From Lonicera japonica (taxonomy: Eukaryota; Streptophyta; Magnoliopsida; Dipsacales; Caprifoliaceae): a stretch of 64,000 bases of DNA. Shown here piece by piece: positions 23,554-34,947 of this stretch. The notes beneath the pieces are model-generated. The model was given only the letters and a program-made list of their open reading frames with translations, was not told the origin of the DNA and did no database searches. The position numbers were made by a program, and so were the translations under genes. The stretch lies in assembly GCA_021464415.1 (NCBI GenBank), contig JAKCWG010000447.1, positions 36,001 through 100,000 of the forward strand. The letters run 5' to 3'. Numbering within the stretch: position 1 is the first letter of the stretch; the number at the start of each line of letters is the position of its first letter.

Positions 23554-25131
23554 AGTTATAGCTCACTAGTTATAGCTCATTGTCCATTTAAGAATAGTGA
23601 TTGTAAAAATCTAGCCGGTACAGTTACGGACTGGTGAGTTTTTTACCAATCTTCATTATTAGCTAGCTAATAGCTCAACTACAACAACAATATCACATTT
23701 ATGAAGTATTGTAACCAAAATATGCAATAAACCCATAAATTAATCATTTAATATATATATAGCAAAAATCTATCCGTTATCGTATCTGTCCATGGGGATT
23801 TTAGTGCAATCTTATGATATTCATACATACAAAGGGAAATCTTTATAGAAATATCAAATTAAAGTTATAATGAGTATAAATCAACTAAAAGAATCAAGAA
23901 TACCCAACCCAAACCCCATGCATGTGTACAATCAAGAATTTATGTAAAACCCTCAAATTTGTAATATAAAAAATTATGCATCACATAATAAGTTGAAAAT
24001 GAGTTTGAGTACTAGTGTTCCCACTTCAATGAAGCTAATTCCTTAAGATTTGAGTGTTAGTGGTAGTTCTAAGGTGGCTGGACCAAGCTTCCTTCAAGCT
24101 CTAACGGTGATTCCAAGGTTGAAGATGATGGAGATGAAAAAATTATAAGCTTTAAGATCAAAATCTTTGATCTATGTTAAATATGTGTTCAAATCTCTTC
24201 AAAATACTCACTCACACCTTCAAGAATAGCTATCCCTCTTCCTCTCTATTATCTCCTCGAGTTTGTACAAGAATGGGGGAGAAAAGGTGTTTAAAATGGG
24301 TTAAATGGGTCAAAAATGAGTCAAACCCAAATGAGTAAAGTTTTTGGTGCACTGTTCGTATTTGAAACATAACTTTTTACTCAGAACTTCGATTGATGCG
24401 TAGTTTTTTCCTAATTAAAGATAAATCAAATCTCTACAACTTTTCTCTTTGGAGGTTTTTCCAAATTCCTAATATATAAATGCCAGAAATTCGGTGAACT
24501 TACAGGTCTGCCATAGAAAGCAAACTGTTATTGATTTACCAGGCTGGTGCTGTCATCAACTTCGTAATCAGTTTCAGCCTTCTTAAAGCTTAATTTGGGC
24601 TTACATTTCCTAATGAAAGTTGAAAAGTGATTAAATATCTTCCTAACAGTGAGCCATTTGGAGTTCGGATAAAGAAGTTATGGTCTTCCAAAGTTGGACA
24701 AAAACTCATTTTACCGAAACTTGATTTTTCACCGTCAACCTATCGAATTCAATTACGGACATCCGAAATGATTTTCAACCATAGAAGCATATGAAAAATC
24801 ACTAATATGACTTGTAAAAGGTGTTTAATTGATTAAAACACCTCTTAAAGTAAGAATGACCACCTAACAAAACACGATTTCTTGACTTGACGGTAAAAAG
24901 CCAAAAGTGAGGTTTGAGTAACCAAAACTGATTCAGGCCATCCGAATTGTGTTATAACCATGCAAGCAAATGTAAATATGCTATTGAGACAAATTGGATG
25001 TGTTCAAACCATAAAAATTGTCCTGGTCCAAAATTTCACTACCAAAACCTCTCATAAGGAAGAGGGTTAGGCTAGTTAAGTTTGCAAAAAACACAATTTT
25101 AGTCAAAACCCTTATTTTAAAACACATTTTT

Positions 25132-25285
25132 TCTTTAGAGTAGAAGAAATGAATTTTAATATATTAGGTCATATTATAATGATACAATAGGAGCCCTATT
25201 TATAGGGTCACACATAATAAGAAACCAACTAGAATAAGGAAACTATATAGCATAAGGAAACAAACTAATAAGGAATATTTTAACA
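25132..25285 (-). repeat. 3' LTR of the degenerate copia element
   Basis: Matches 29465-29618 over its full length with about six differences. It carries the polyadenylation-side copy next to the polypurine tract at 25286-25300. Confidence 0.85.
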
Positions 25286-25430
25286 CCCCCCCCCCTCAAG
25301 TTGGTGCATAGATATCGAACATGCCCAACTTGCTGATCAATCTGGAGAATATTTTGTTGGAAACAATCTTAGTAAGTACATCAGTCAGCTGATCTTCTGA
25401 TCGTATATGTGGCACATCAACTATGTTTTC

Positions 25431-28400
25431 TTATAATTTCTCTTTGATAAAGAATCTATCTACTTCCACATGCTTTGTTCTATCACGTTGAACTAGATTT
25501 TGAGTGATATCACATGATGCTTTGTTATCATAATATAACATCATAGGTTTTCTTGGTGGATAACCTAAGTCAGTCAATAGCAACTTCATCCATAACAACT
25601 CTTGGACTCCCATTGCCATACCTCGATATTCAGCTTCGGCACTTGAACGAGACACAATATTCTGTTTCTTGCTTCTCCAAGTAACGAGATTCCCACCAAC
25701 AAACGTAAAATATCCTGATGTAGACCTTCTGTCACTTACATTTCCAGCCTAATTAGTATCAGTGTATTATTCAACTTTCAAAAAATCCCTGTTCTTTGTA
25801 AACAAAATCCTTTTTTCTTGGAGCTGCCTTCAGATAACTAATGACCTTCATAACAGCCTTCATATGATTTTCTCCAAGATTATGCATGAACTGACTCACT
25901 ATACTAAATGCATAAGAAATATTAGGCCTGGTATATGCTAAGTACATCAGCCTTCCCACCAATCTTTAATAACGCCCTCTATCGACCGGTACTTGATCAA
26001 CTTCAATTTCCAACTTCAAACCTTCTTCCATAGGCGTTTCTGATGGCTGGCAAGCAGACATTCCAGTTTCACTTAGTAAATCCAATGCATACTTTCTCTA
26101 GGACAGAAATATGCCCTTTGAAGACTTAGACACTTCAATCCCTAAAAAATACTTTGGCTCGCCAAGATCTTTCATCTCAAACTCTCGAGATAGATATTTT
26201 TCATGTGGGTCATCCCCGGTGACAACCATGTCATCAACATAGACAATCAATGCTGTCATTTTCACATGGCACGTATGATTAGAATTGCTCTGTTTGTAAT
26301 CGAACTTCCGCATTGATCTGGTAAATCTCCCGAACTAAGCTCTCGGAGACTGTTTTAAACCATACAAAGACTTTCTCAATTTGCATACCTTGTTTTTGTG
26401 CTTTCCAGGAACACTGTAACCTAGTGGGAACTCAATGAATACCTCTTCTTATAAATCCCCGTGGAGGAATGCATTTTTCACATCAAATTGTTGTAATGGT
26501 TAATCCAAATTTTTCGCTAAAGAGAGCAAGACATAAACAGTGTTAATTTTTTGCCATTGGTGCAAATGTTTCCAAATAATCGATCCCATGTGTTTGCGTG
26601 TAGCCTTTCGCTACAAGTCTGGCTTTGAATCTTTCGATAGTTCTGTTTGCCTTATGTTTCACTGTGTACACCCATTTGCAACCAACACGCTTTTTTCCTA
26701 CTGGCAATTTAACTATGTCATATGTACCATTCTTCTTTAAGGATTTCATTTCCTCATCCATTACCGTTTTCCATTTTGGATCACCTAAGGCTTCCTGCAC
26801 ATTATTATGAATAGATACATAGGATAATTGATTTACAAATGACTTATTCGGTTTAGACAACCTATCGTAAGACACATAGTTGCTCATAAGATATTTGGCC
26901 TTATTAGTAAGATCAAGTTCATATGTTGGTTTAGGCACACCTCTATTGATTCGATTAGGGAGTTGTTTTTTAGGAGGTTCATGATAAGATACCTGAGGAT
27001 CAGGAGAAAGAACTTGATATTCAGATTCAGATGTATATAAGGGAGACAATTGATTATTTGTATCAGGCGATAGCAAACTTGAGGACTGTGGTGAATTCAG
27101 TAGTGAACTCGATGAGCTTGATTGTGGTAAATTTTGCGGTGAACTTGGTAGATTTGGTAGTTGTGACATCGACTGTGGGATACCTCGAGTTGAATTATCT
27201 TATTCTCATCCACACCAACAAAATCAAAAGCTTGAACTTCTTTATGATTCTCCCCCTGAAGTTTAGCCAGATGAAAATACATATCTTCTTCATGAAAGAC
27301 AACACCCATTGTCACATATAATTTTTGAGTGTGAGGATGATAATACCTATACCTTTTCTGAGATGATGAATAACCCATAAAAACGCATTTGAGGGCTCGA
27401 AACTCTAACTTGTTTCGTTATTCTTTCGATAAATGAACAAATGCAACGCATCCAAATACGCGAGGAGGCAAATTCATACTGGAGGAGCCAATACAGCTTT
27501 ATGAAATACGTCAAATGGCATTTGAAAATCAAGGATTGCGGATGGAACACGGTTAATCAGATAAACGGCAGAGGAAAATGCTTCGCCCCAATAAGATGTT
27601 GGAGTGTTGGTCCAATTAGTAACGCACGTACTACTTCTAGTAAATGTTTTTTCTTCCTTTCTACAACACCATTTTGCTGAGGTGTATACGGGCATGTTGT
27701 TTGATGAACAATCCTATGATACTTGAAATACTCTTGCAAATCTGTACTCATGTATTCGCCTTCATTATCACTTCGAAGCACCTGAATAATGGCATTGTAC
27801 TGTGTACTGACCTGTTTATGGAATCTCTGAAACAAAGAACTTACTTCACTTTTAGATTTCATAGGACATACCCATGTTATTCTTGTGCAATCATCAATGA
27901 AAGTGACAAACCAATGAGCACCACTTAAAGAAGGAGTATGAGAAGGCCCCCATACATCAGAGTGAATTATCATGAACGAAACTGAACATTTATTAAGTGA
28001 TGGTGGGAAGGACGTACGATGGCTCTTTGCAAGTTCACAAGTTTTCCAGTGAAAAACAGATAGCTCAACGTTCTTAAAAGTTTTAGGAAATAACCTTTTT
28101 AAATAGCTAAAGGATGCATGACCTAATCGGCGATGCCATAACCAAATCTCATATTCAGCCTTTTTCCCTACTGTCACGTCAGTTTGCAGGGCCTGATGTA
28201 ACTGATTCGTACTCGTCAATGCCAAATTCAAACAGTACAAATTTCCTCGTCTCATACCATAACCAATTGTCTTCCTTGTCTGAATATCCTTAAAGACACA
28301 ATGAAAAAGCCAAAAAATAACGATACAATTTAAGACATTAGTAATCTAAGCGACAGACAATAAGTTATTTTTTAGTGAGGGAACTATGAGCATAGAATTT

Positions 28401-28804
28401 AAATTTAAATTTAAAGAATTTGATAAATGAACCAACCCTTCCCCAATAATAGTGACTGGATCACCATTAGCTGTGGAAATAAATTTTTTTGATGAGGAGG
28501 TAAGAGATACGGCCTGTCTAGAATCGAATGTCATATGATTTGTAGCACCAGAATCAATTATCCATGTATAATTTAAAACAGTTGCAGAATTTAACACCTT
28601 ACCAGGTATCCTAGTGGTTGTAAGCAATCTCGAATCCTTGTTATCATTACCGTGATTGAAACGATGACTCCGAGAATGATCCCACCAGTCTAGATAACTA
28701 ATTACTTCATAACACCGCTTTTTTGAATGCCCGTTTTGTCCGTATATTGAGCATGGTGGATATGTTGAATTAGATTGATTATATAAGATGCAGCTGCAAG
28801 CCAT
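25431..28804 (-). pseudogene. Copia gag-pol, frameshifted and lacking most of gag
   Basis: Domains appear in the right order on the minus strand but in broken frames. 28804-28346: zinc-knuckle-like CSIYGQNGHSKKRC and protease WIIDSGATNHM. 28255-27557: pre-integrase zinc finger (LWHRRLGHASF, with the C-x2-C pair decayed) and integrase core (DVWGP...VLRSDNEGEY, QQNGVVERK). 27169-26543: reverse transcriptase start (GCKWVYTVKHKANRTIERFK). 26313-26098: YVDDMV. 25962-25431: RNase H (SRSSAEAEYRGMA, RTKHVEVDRFFIKEKL). Only about 650 bp separate the zinc knuckle from the primer site, too short for a normal gag, so the N-terminal gag is deleted. It cannot encode a working polyprotein. Confidence 0.85.
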
Positions 28805-29464
28805 CCAGGAAAACAGATGCTGTGATCGTGCTCAGATTGCTCAACAAAATAGGGAACCAGTCAAGTTGAACAAGAATTGGTCAAAAAACAACTGAACTGG
28901 GTAAGAAATAGTGCATTGGATCTAGTTTTATTATTTAGAGATTAAATCTGAAAATTCTGAGGCTGTGGTTGTGCTAAGAATGTTGAAAAATGGTAAGAAC
29001 CGATCTAGTCTCCCAAAAAACCGGTCAAAAAACCCTATGCTAAACTGGTTTAAGTAAACTGCTGACTAACGGTGGGATGACGGCGTTAACTAACGCCGTT
29101 AACAGCGTAACTGACTGCGTGACTAACAGCGTTAATGGCGCAGCAGACGGGGCGTGAACGACGACAGGCGGAACGGTGTTTATTCAAGTAGCACGTGAGA
29201 GCGTGTGAGGGTTTTTTTGTGTCGATTTTTGTGCCGTTGCAATCGTCTTGTGCAAATGATCAACGCGGTATAGTTATTTTATGGTTTCACAAAGGATAGA
29301 GTGGAGATCCTTGTTTGTGTATGAAATCGAGATTTTTGGATGTTTTTGAGCTATTTCGGAAATCGAGGCATGGCTATGGCTCTAAAATTGAGAGTTGTTT
29401 ATGAAATTTGGGTGGAGATTTTATGGGAATGGCGGAAATAAAGATAAAAATCCCTCTGATACCA

Positions 29465-29618
29465 TCTTTAGAGTAGAAGAAAGGAATTTTAATAAATTAG
29501 GTCATATTATAATGATACAATAGGAGCCCTATTTATAAGGTCACACATAATGAGAAACCAACTAGAATAAGGAAACTAAATAGCATAAGGAAACAAACTA
29601 ATAAGGAATATTCTAACA
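29465..29618 (-). repeat. 5' LTR of the degenerate copia element
   Basis: Partner of 25132-25285. The primer-binding site, complement of CTCTGATACCA at 29454-29464, lies directly inside it. Confidence 0.85.
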
Positions 29619-31362
29619 ATTTTAGTTAAAATCTTTATTTTAAAATACAATTTTTAAACAAGAAGTTTATGATAGTAAGATTAAAAAATATGTTCTTTTT
29701 TGGAAAAAATATTATTCCTTATACTTTATTCAAAAAACATTCTTATAGAGGTTGTTAATTTATTTATTTTTTCTTTTTACCCATTCCCAATTAAATAAAC
29801 TCAACTAGTGGGTCGGACCCACCGGTGTACAGCTCCACAGTCAGACTTGTATCCAAAAGTTAAGGGAGAATGTATAGCATACAAGAATACAAAGTTAGGA
29901 TAAGAATACACAATAAATTATATATAAATCTCAAAACCATCATCACAAAAAATGCTTAAGAGAATAAATTAATTATTCTAACTGCAATTAAATAGTATTT
30001 AAAAAAAAGAAAAAATTTATACTATGTGAATGAGTATCACGTGCAATAATGCCACGTATTTTCGAGTTTTTGTTCGTTTCTAAAATTCAAAATAATAATT
30101 TTACATAGAAAAATTGAATTTAATCAATTTATGATTCAACCTCTTGACATGAATTACCAAAAAGTTTTAGAGTGGATTTTATTTACTATTTTAGAATTTT
30201 AGTAATGAAGCAAAATTTGAACCAAAGGAGCACCAAAAATGAAAGTTTCGCAACAATTGGACTAGTTCACTAAGCTATTCTTTCTAACTTTAACAAAATT
30301 TTATATTTTGCTATAGTTTTTGTCCTTTATTCCTTTACTTTTTATCTTCGAACCGCATCATTCAATCTATTATCCAAGGCAATTTATTATAAGGTATAGT
30401 TATTATCTCATGAAATAATTTAGCACTCAAATGATTAGCAAGTATCCCTAAACAACACAAAATTTATCGAAAAATGTCCCTAAGTATTATTTTTCATCAA
30501 AAAAGTTTGAATCTACCTTTTTCCTTGACATTTGGCTTCTACTTTTACATATAATCAAGAGATTTTAGAATTGTAATTGAAATCAATAAATTCACCAAAG
30601 AATGCAACTGCAAATATTTGAAATTGAAATATTGAAAATTGTAATTCAATGTACACAGACACACCCTTGGTATTGAATATATTATTTCCTTGGGTGTAGT
30701 TCTCTGCTAAAGTGCAAGAGAGAAATCTTTCATTCAATAATATAAGTCCAGTTTTGCAATAACACGAGATCCATTAAATTTGAAAATGACGTTGTTAAGT
30801 AAAAAAAAATAAAAAATTGATGTAATAGAAAGTTATGAAATTAACAAATCTTGGTGAAGCAAGCAATAAACACTCAATAATTCAATATATAGAAAAACAC
30901 TCACAATTTTATTCAATAGTAGTCTACCTTAATGATTACAAAGAAACCCTCTTATAGGTAACATATATAATTGCAAGTAAGGAAATAAATTCGAAATAAC
31001 TCCCAAAAATCAAAAATCAAAAAGATCATGGGATAATCATGCTAAGTCAAATCTGACATTCATAACTCAGCTTATTAGCAAATTCAAACATGCTGTAAAT
31101 AGTAAATTTGCGGATTAAGATGCCTAAATGAAGGAATTTGGCCAAAAAGTAGCGTCCATCATCAGTGACATGAAATCTCTAGGCTATTTTGGGTCAAAAA
31201 ATTGCGGTCCACATGATTCTGGCATTGTCACTTTTTTGGCCTTGGTGTGCTTGCAACGATCCACTGTGGCCCCCAAATAGGCTTCTGTTACCTGTTTTAA
31301 ATATATATATATATATAACAATTTGGCAAAGTGAAAAATATTTCAGAATATTGAAAATTAGG
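29619..31362. other. AT-rich intergenic sequence, no gene seen
   Basis: No recognised coding sequence. 30115-30185 shares a repeat with 15720-15785 (CTTGACATGAATTA and flanks). On the minus strand 30850-30975 looks like a promoter-leader (CCTATAAGAGGG, then a leader ending TGCTTGCTTCACC), as in LTRs, but ends and duplications are not visible. Confidence 0.35.
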
Positions 31363-32460
31363 GCTTGTTTGAAAAAGTTTTATGTAAAATAATCAGGGAA
31401 TAATAATTTTGTAAATTAAGGACCTATATTTGACCAAACTCCAAAATGCGTGCAAAGTTAACTTTGTAGTAAATTTTTATATTGTATTTTTTTATGTAAT
31501 CGTACAAAATTAAGTTAGCACTATATACTTTTTAGCATATTATTATAAATAAGTCTTTAATTGAGAGTGCTTTAGAATAATTTTAACAAATTACATATTT
31601 AAAACCTATTTATTAATAAAATGCACATAATAATTTTTTCAAAGTTATGCAAAGTTAAGTTTGCGCTCTTTATTTTCTAAAGCATTATTATGTATTTGTA
31701 TTTATTTGACGTTGTTTTAAAGTTTTATGAATGAAACGTAAGAATATACTTATTAAAAAATACTGGAAAAGAGGTAAAATGTCTTGCGTGACAATATTTT
31801 TTGCAAAAAATCCAACCAATAATCTTTTTAAGAAATAAGGGCCTAGATATCATTATCATTCTAAAATAAAAGCTTGTTTATCAATTTTGTTTTAAAATAA
31901 GGGCTTTGATCGAGTGCAAACTTAATTTTGCAATCAAAAAATATTAACGCAAATCTGTTTTGCATGATGTGTTTATATTTTTTAACAAGTATATTCTTAT
32001 GTTTAATTCATAAAACTTTAAAACAACGTCAAATAAACACAAATACATAATAATGTTTTAGAAATTAAGGAGCGCAAACTTAACTTTGTATAAATACAAA
32101 AAAATTATTATTTTCATTTTATTAATAAATAGGCTTTGAATATGCAATTTGTTAAAATTATTCTGAAGTACTATCAATTAAACACTTATATATAATAATA
32201 TGCTAAAAAACATGTAGTGCAAACTTAATTTTGCATGATTCCATAAGAAAATAAAATTTAAAAATATACTGCAAAGTTAACTTTACACTATTTCTGGAGT
32301 TTGGTCAAATATAGGCTCTTAATTTACAAAAAATGTTATTCCCGGGTTGTTTTGTAAAAAACTTTTTTATATAAGCCATATTTTTTAATATTCCCTAAAA
32401 AATATAAACACATCATTCAAAATAAATTTGCATCAATTTTTTTTAGATTGATAAACAAGC
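31363..32460. repeat. Foldback (large imperfect inverted repeat)
   Basis: The arm at about 31363-31760 is matched in inverse by about 31985-32400. Shared landmarks are GTAAATTAAGGACCTATATT followed by TGACCAAACTCC, read forward near 31413-31442 and in reverse near 32290-32330, and TTATTTGACGTTGTTTTAAA near 31702 with its complement near 32020. The spacer also carries fragments repeated outside the right arm. A third partial copy of an arm lies at 38770-39015. Non-coding; it would make a long hairpin if transcribed. Confidence 0.65.
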
Positions 32461-32572
32461 CCTTATTCTAAATTAATAATGATATTTAAGTTCTTATTTC
32501 TAAAAAAATATTATTCATTGACTTTTATAAAAAAAATATTATCACACAATATCCTGTACCTTATTTTTAAAA

Positions 32573-34104
32573 GAGGCAATTGAGCATAAGGATCCATTCC
32601 AATAATAACATAAATATAAAGGACACATACAAATTAGTTTTGTAAATTAAGGACACTGTACAAAAAAGACACTTATACCATTTTCTTATAACATCACACG
32701 TCTCATCATAATTGGTCTTAAATCTATTTAACTCCAATATGTTTTTAACACCAATGGTGTTAAATCTGTTTAGCACCAATCTATTTTTAGCACCAACGGT
32801 GCTGAATCTGTTTAGCAACAATAGTGCTAAATATGTTTAGCACCACTGTTGCTAAACATATTTGACACTGATCTGTTTTTAGCACCAATGGTGCTAAATC
32901 TGTTTAGCACCAATCTGTTTTTAGCACCAACGGTGCTAAATCTGTTTAGCAACAATAGTGCTAAATATGTTTAGCACCATTAGTGCTAAACATATTTGAC
33001 ACTGATTTGTTTTTAGCACCAATGGTGCTAAATCTGTTTAGGACCAATCTGTTTTAACAACAATGGTGCTAAATCTGTTTAGCACCAATCTGTTTTAGCA
33101 CTAATGGTGCTAAATCTGTTTAGCACCAATCTGTTTTAGCAACAATGGTGCTAAATCTGTTTAGCACCAATGGTCAACAAACTAACAAGTAATATGATGG
33201 TTCTAAAAGTAATTTAACACCACTTTTCGCAAATGTAAAATAGTTTTGAAAGTGTTAAAAGCCATTTAGCACCACCTTTTAATAAGAAGTAACAAGCAAT
33301 CTGAAGGTGCTAAATGTATTTAGCACCACCTGTCAACACACATGACAACAACTAGAAGGTGCTAAATGCATGTACCACCACCTGTCAACACACATGATAA
33401 CAACTAGAAGGTACTAAAATGATTTTAGCACCATTACAAAACATAGAATAACAAAATTGATGATATTTTCTTCCACTCAATTTATATATATGTATATATA
33501 AATGGATCGACGTAGGGTTCGTAAAAAAAAACAGTTGAGATCAAATTTATTTTTTCAAAATCCTGCTGGGCTGTCGAAATTGGTTGATTTAGATAGCAAA
33601 ACGACCTCTAATCATCTTGATTTTTCGCTTAGTTATTGTAACTTTGTCTTCCAAACAATTTATCCAAAAATCAGTCAAATCCAACGATTCGATCAAAAGT
33701 TACATATGTTTTACGATTGCACCTGCAAAAAAAAGAAGAAAAAGATGATGATGATGATGATGAGAACGGCGCTCCTCTCGGTGATACGATCGGAGAGTCG
33801 GATGGTGGTGGTGGTGGTGGTGGTGCAGCGGTGTTGTGTTGGGAGGCGGCAAAGGCAGCGAAGGTAGAAGAAATACAAATAGATACTCCAAAAGTAAGGG
33901 AAGAGAGGGTTAAGATGCTTAAAGGTTTATATGAGGGGTATTTTTGTACATCAATATTTCTCATTATCCTTAAAATAAATCAATATTATCAAAAGTGTCC
34001 TTAATTTAGAATTAACTAATGAAATTAGTCCTACTTATCTTTGTTAAATATGAGTTCATTCTTAGAGTTATAAAATATTACGAAGTGAAGTCTTGTAACT
34101 CATT
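32573..34104. mobile_element. MULE-like non-autonomous element with palindrome array (A)
   Basis: The left end GAGGCAATTGAGCATAAGG and the reverse of the right end (AATGAGTTACAAGAC...CTCTAAGAATG) are diverged ~50-bp inverted repeats. The same ends occur in element B (58501-61896, opposite orientation) and element C (53431-54687). TTTTTAAAA stands at both flanks, which fits the 9-bp duplication of Mutator-like transposases but is low complexity. Inside are a palindrome array (32715-33440) and a GC-rich block at 33720-33900 with (GAT)n and (GGT)n runs that resembles captured 5' exon sequence. No transposase. The poly-D and poly-G reading frames here lack any other support as proteins. Confidence 0.6.
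32715..33440. repeat. Array of short TTAGCACC palindromes in element A
   Basis: TTAGCACC-(A/C)A(T/C)-GGTGCTAA hairpins recur about every 50 bp, separated by TCTGTTTAGCACCAATCTGTT-like linkers. A ~105-bp higher unit is visible (32770-32875 against 32888-32995). Toward 33440 the motif changes to the AAGGTGCTAAATGCAT form that dominates element B. Confidence 0.8.
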
Positions 34105-34418
34105 TTTTTAAAAAAAAAAAACTATTTACAAAAATACAGCTCATAAGGTAATTAAAAAAAGTAGTACCTGGTTCCTGCCTCACCGATTCATCTGAGACGC
34201 TCAAAATCAATTATGACGGAAGGCACGTGCTGGATTATGTAAGAGCCTTCTCCTCGAACCTTATCTCTGAATGCCTCGGGCATACTATAAATCCCCAAAT
34301 TTTGGAGGTTAGTAAGAAATTTCAGTCCTTTAGGAAGCCTCTTCATTTCCGCACAGTAAGTAATAGATAAAGAAGAAAGAACGGGCAAAGCTCCTTTATC
34401 CACTTGCCAAATCTCTAA

Positions 34419-34947
34419 GGGTGTGTTTGATTGGGAGTATTTTCCATGGAAAATATTCATTTTCCACTTGATTTGACAACTTAAGGTGTTTGATTGGCTT
34501 TTTTTTCTAGGCAATTGAATTCCCACTTTTGGCTCACACACTTACATTTTCCTTGTAAACAAGGAAAATATTTTCTTTGGGAGGGACTAGTTTTTATTTT
34601 CAGGCAATTGCACGGTTTTCGAGACAACATTTTACCCATTTTCTACACTAAAAATGCTATAACTTAAACTACAAAATTCAAAATTTAATAAAAAATTATA
34701 TTTAAAATCTACTCATCAAGATCAATTAAACAAGATCCATCATGACTATAAAATTATGTAAAAAAAAATACCCATAATTTTTTCTACATTAAAAATGCCA
34801 CAATACAACCAATATTTTCCGGGTAGAAAATTAAGGCAATCAAACACACTACACTTCATTTTCCATGCAACTCAATTCTAGGCAATTCAATTACCGGTAA
34901 CTTATTTTCTTTCCATGCAAATTCCACGCTTGCAATCAAACGCACCC
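34419..34947. mobile_element. Tourist-like MITE inside the LRR exon
   Basis: The inverted ends are GGGTGTGTTTGATTG and, in reverse, GGGTGCGTTTGATTG. TAA flanks both sides (34416-34418 and 34948-34950), the 3-bp duplication typical of PIF/Harbinger. 529 bp, non-coding. One copy of the TAA belongs to the gene: on the gene strand the codons on either side join in frame as ...LTKL then EIWQV... Confidence 0.9.

Larger units (their letters stand above)
16619..25131 (-). mobile_element. Reverse-oriented LTR of the same gypsy-like family (copy b), split by two insertions
   Basis: It begins TGTGACGCCCCGAATCTC at 16619, the reverse complement of the 3' end of copies a, c and d, and carries their conserved block in reverse (GGGCTCAGTGGGAACTATAG near 17201-17220). 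It is interrupted by copy c at 17627-20856 and copy d at 21474-23553, and resumes after each. 24280-24830 resembles, in reverse, the 5' half of copy c. Without insertions it is about 3.2 kb, the size of copy c. The far end is not found: no GGGTGTTACA-type terminus is visible, and a ~150-bp internal duplication (24720-24860 and 24900-25030) blurs it, so 25131 is a limit rather than a boundary. Confidence 0.55.
25132..29618 (-). mobile_element. Degenerate Ty1/copia retrotransposon
   Basis: Two 154-bp LTRs (25132-25285 and 29465-29618) differ at six positions by eye, about 4%. On the minus strand the LTR opens TGTTA. A purine tract complementary to the C-rich stretch at 25286-25300 precedes the 3' LTR, and TGGTATCAGAG (complement of 29454-29464) follows the 5' LTR and primes from initiator-Met tRNA. 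The element lies between two ~30-bp direct repeats with ATTTT at the junctions (25126-25130 and 29619-29623), compatible with a 5-bp target duplication plus one extra T. Confidence 0.85.

Noticed and set aside
26540..27928. Plus-strand ORFs across the older copia element
   Set aside because: Shadows of minus-strand integrase and reverse transcriptase sequence.
32715..33440. CRISPR-like array of regularly spaced short repeats
   Set aside because: The repeats are themselves palindromes in an AT-rich eukaryotic transposon, spacers are repeated rather than unique, and there are no cas genes. CRISPR arrays are not expected in plant nuclear DNA.
33502..34004. Poly-aspartate and poly-glycine ORFs, or poly-serine and poly-histidine on the other strand
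   Set aside because: These come from (GAT)n and (GGT)n microsatellites within element A; the frames are chance and absent in element B.
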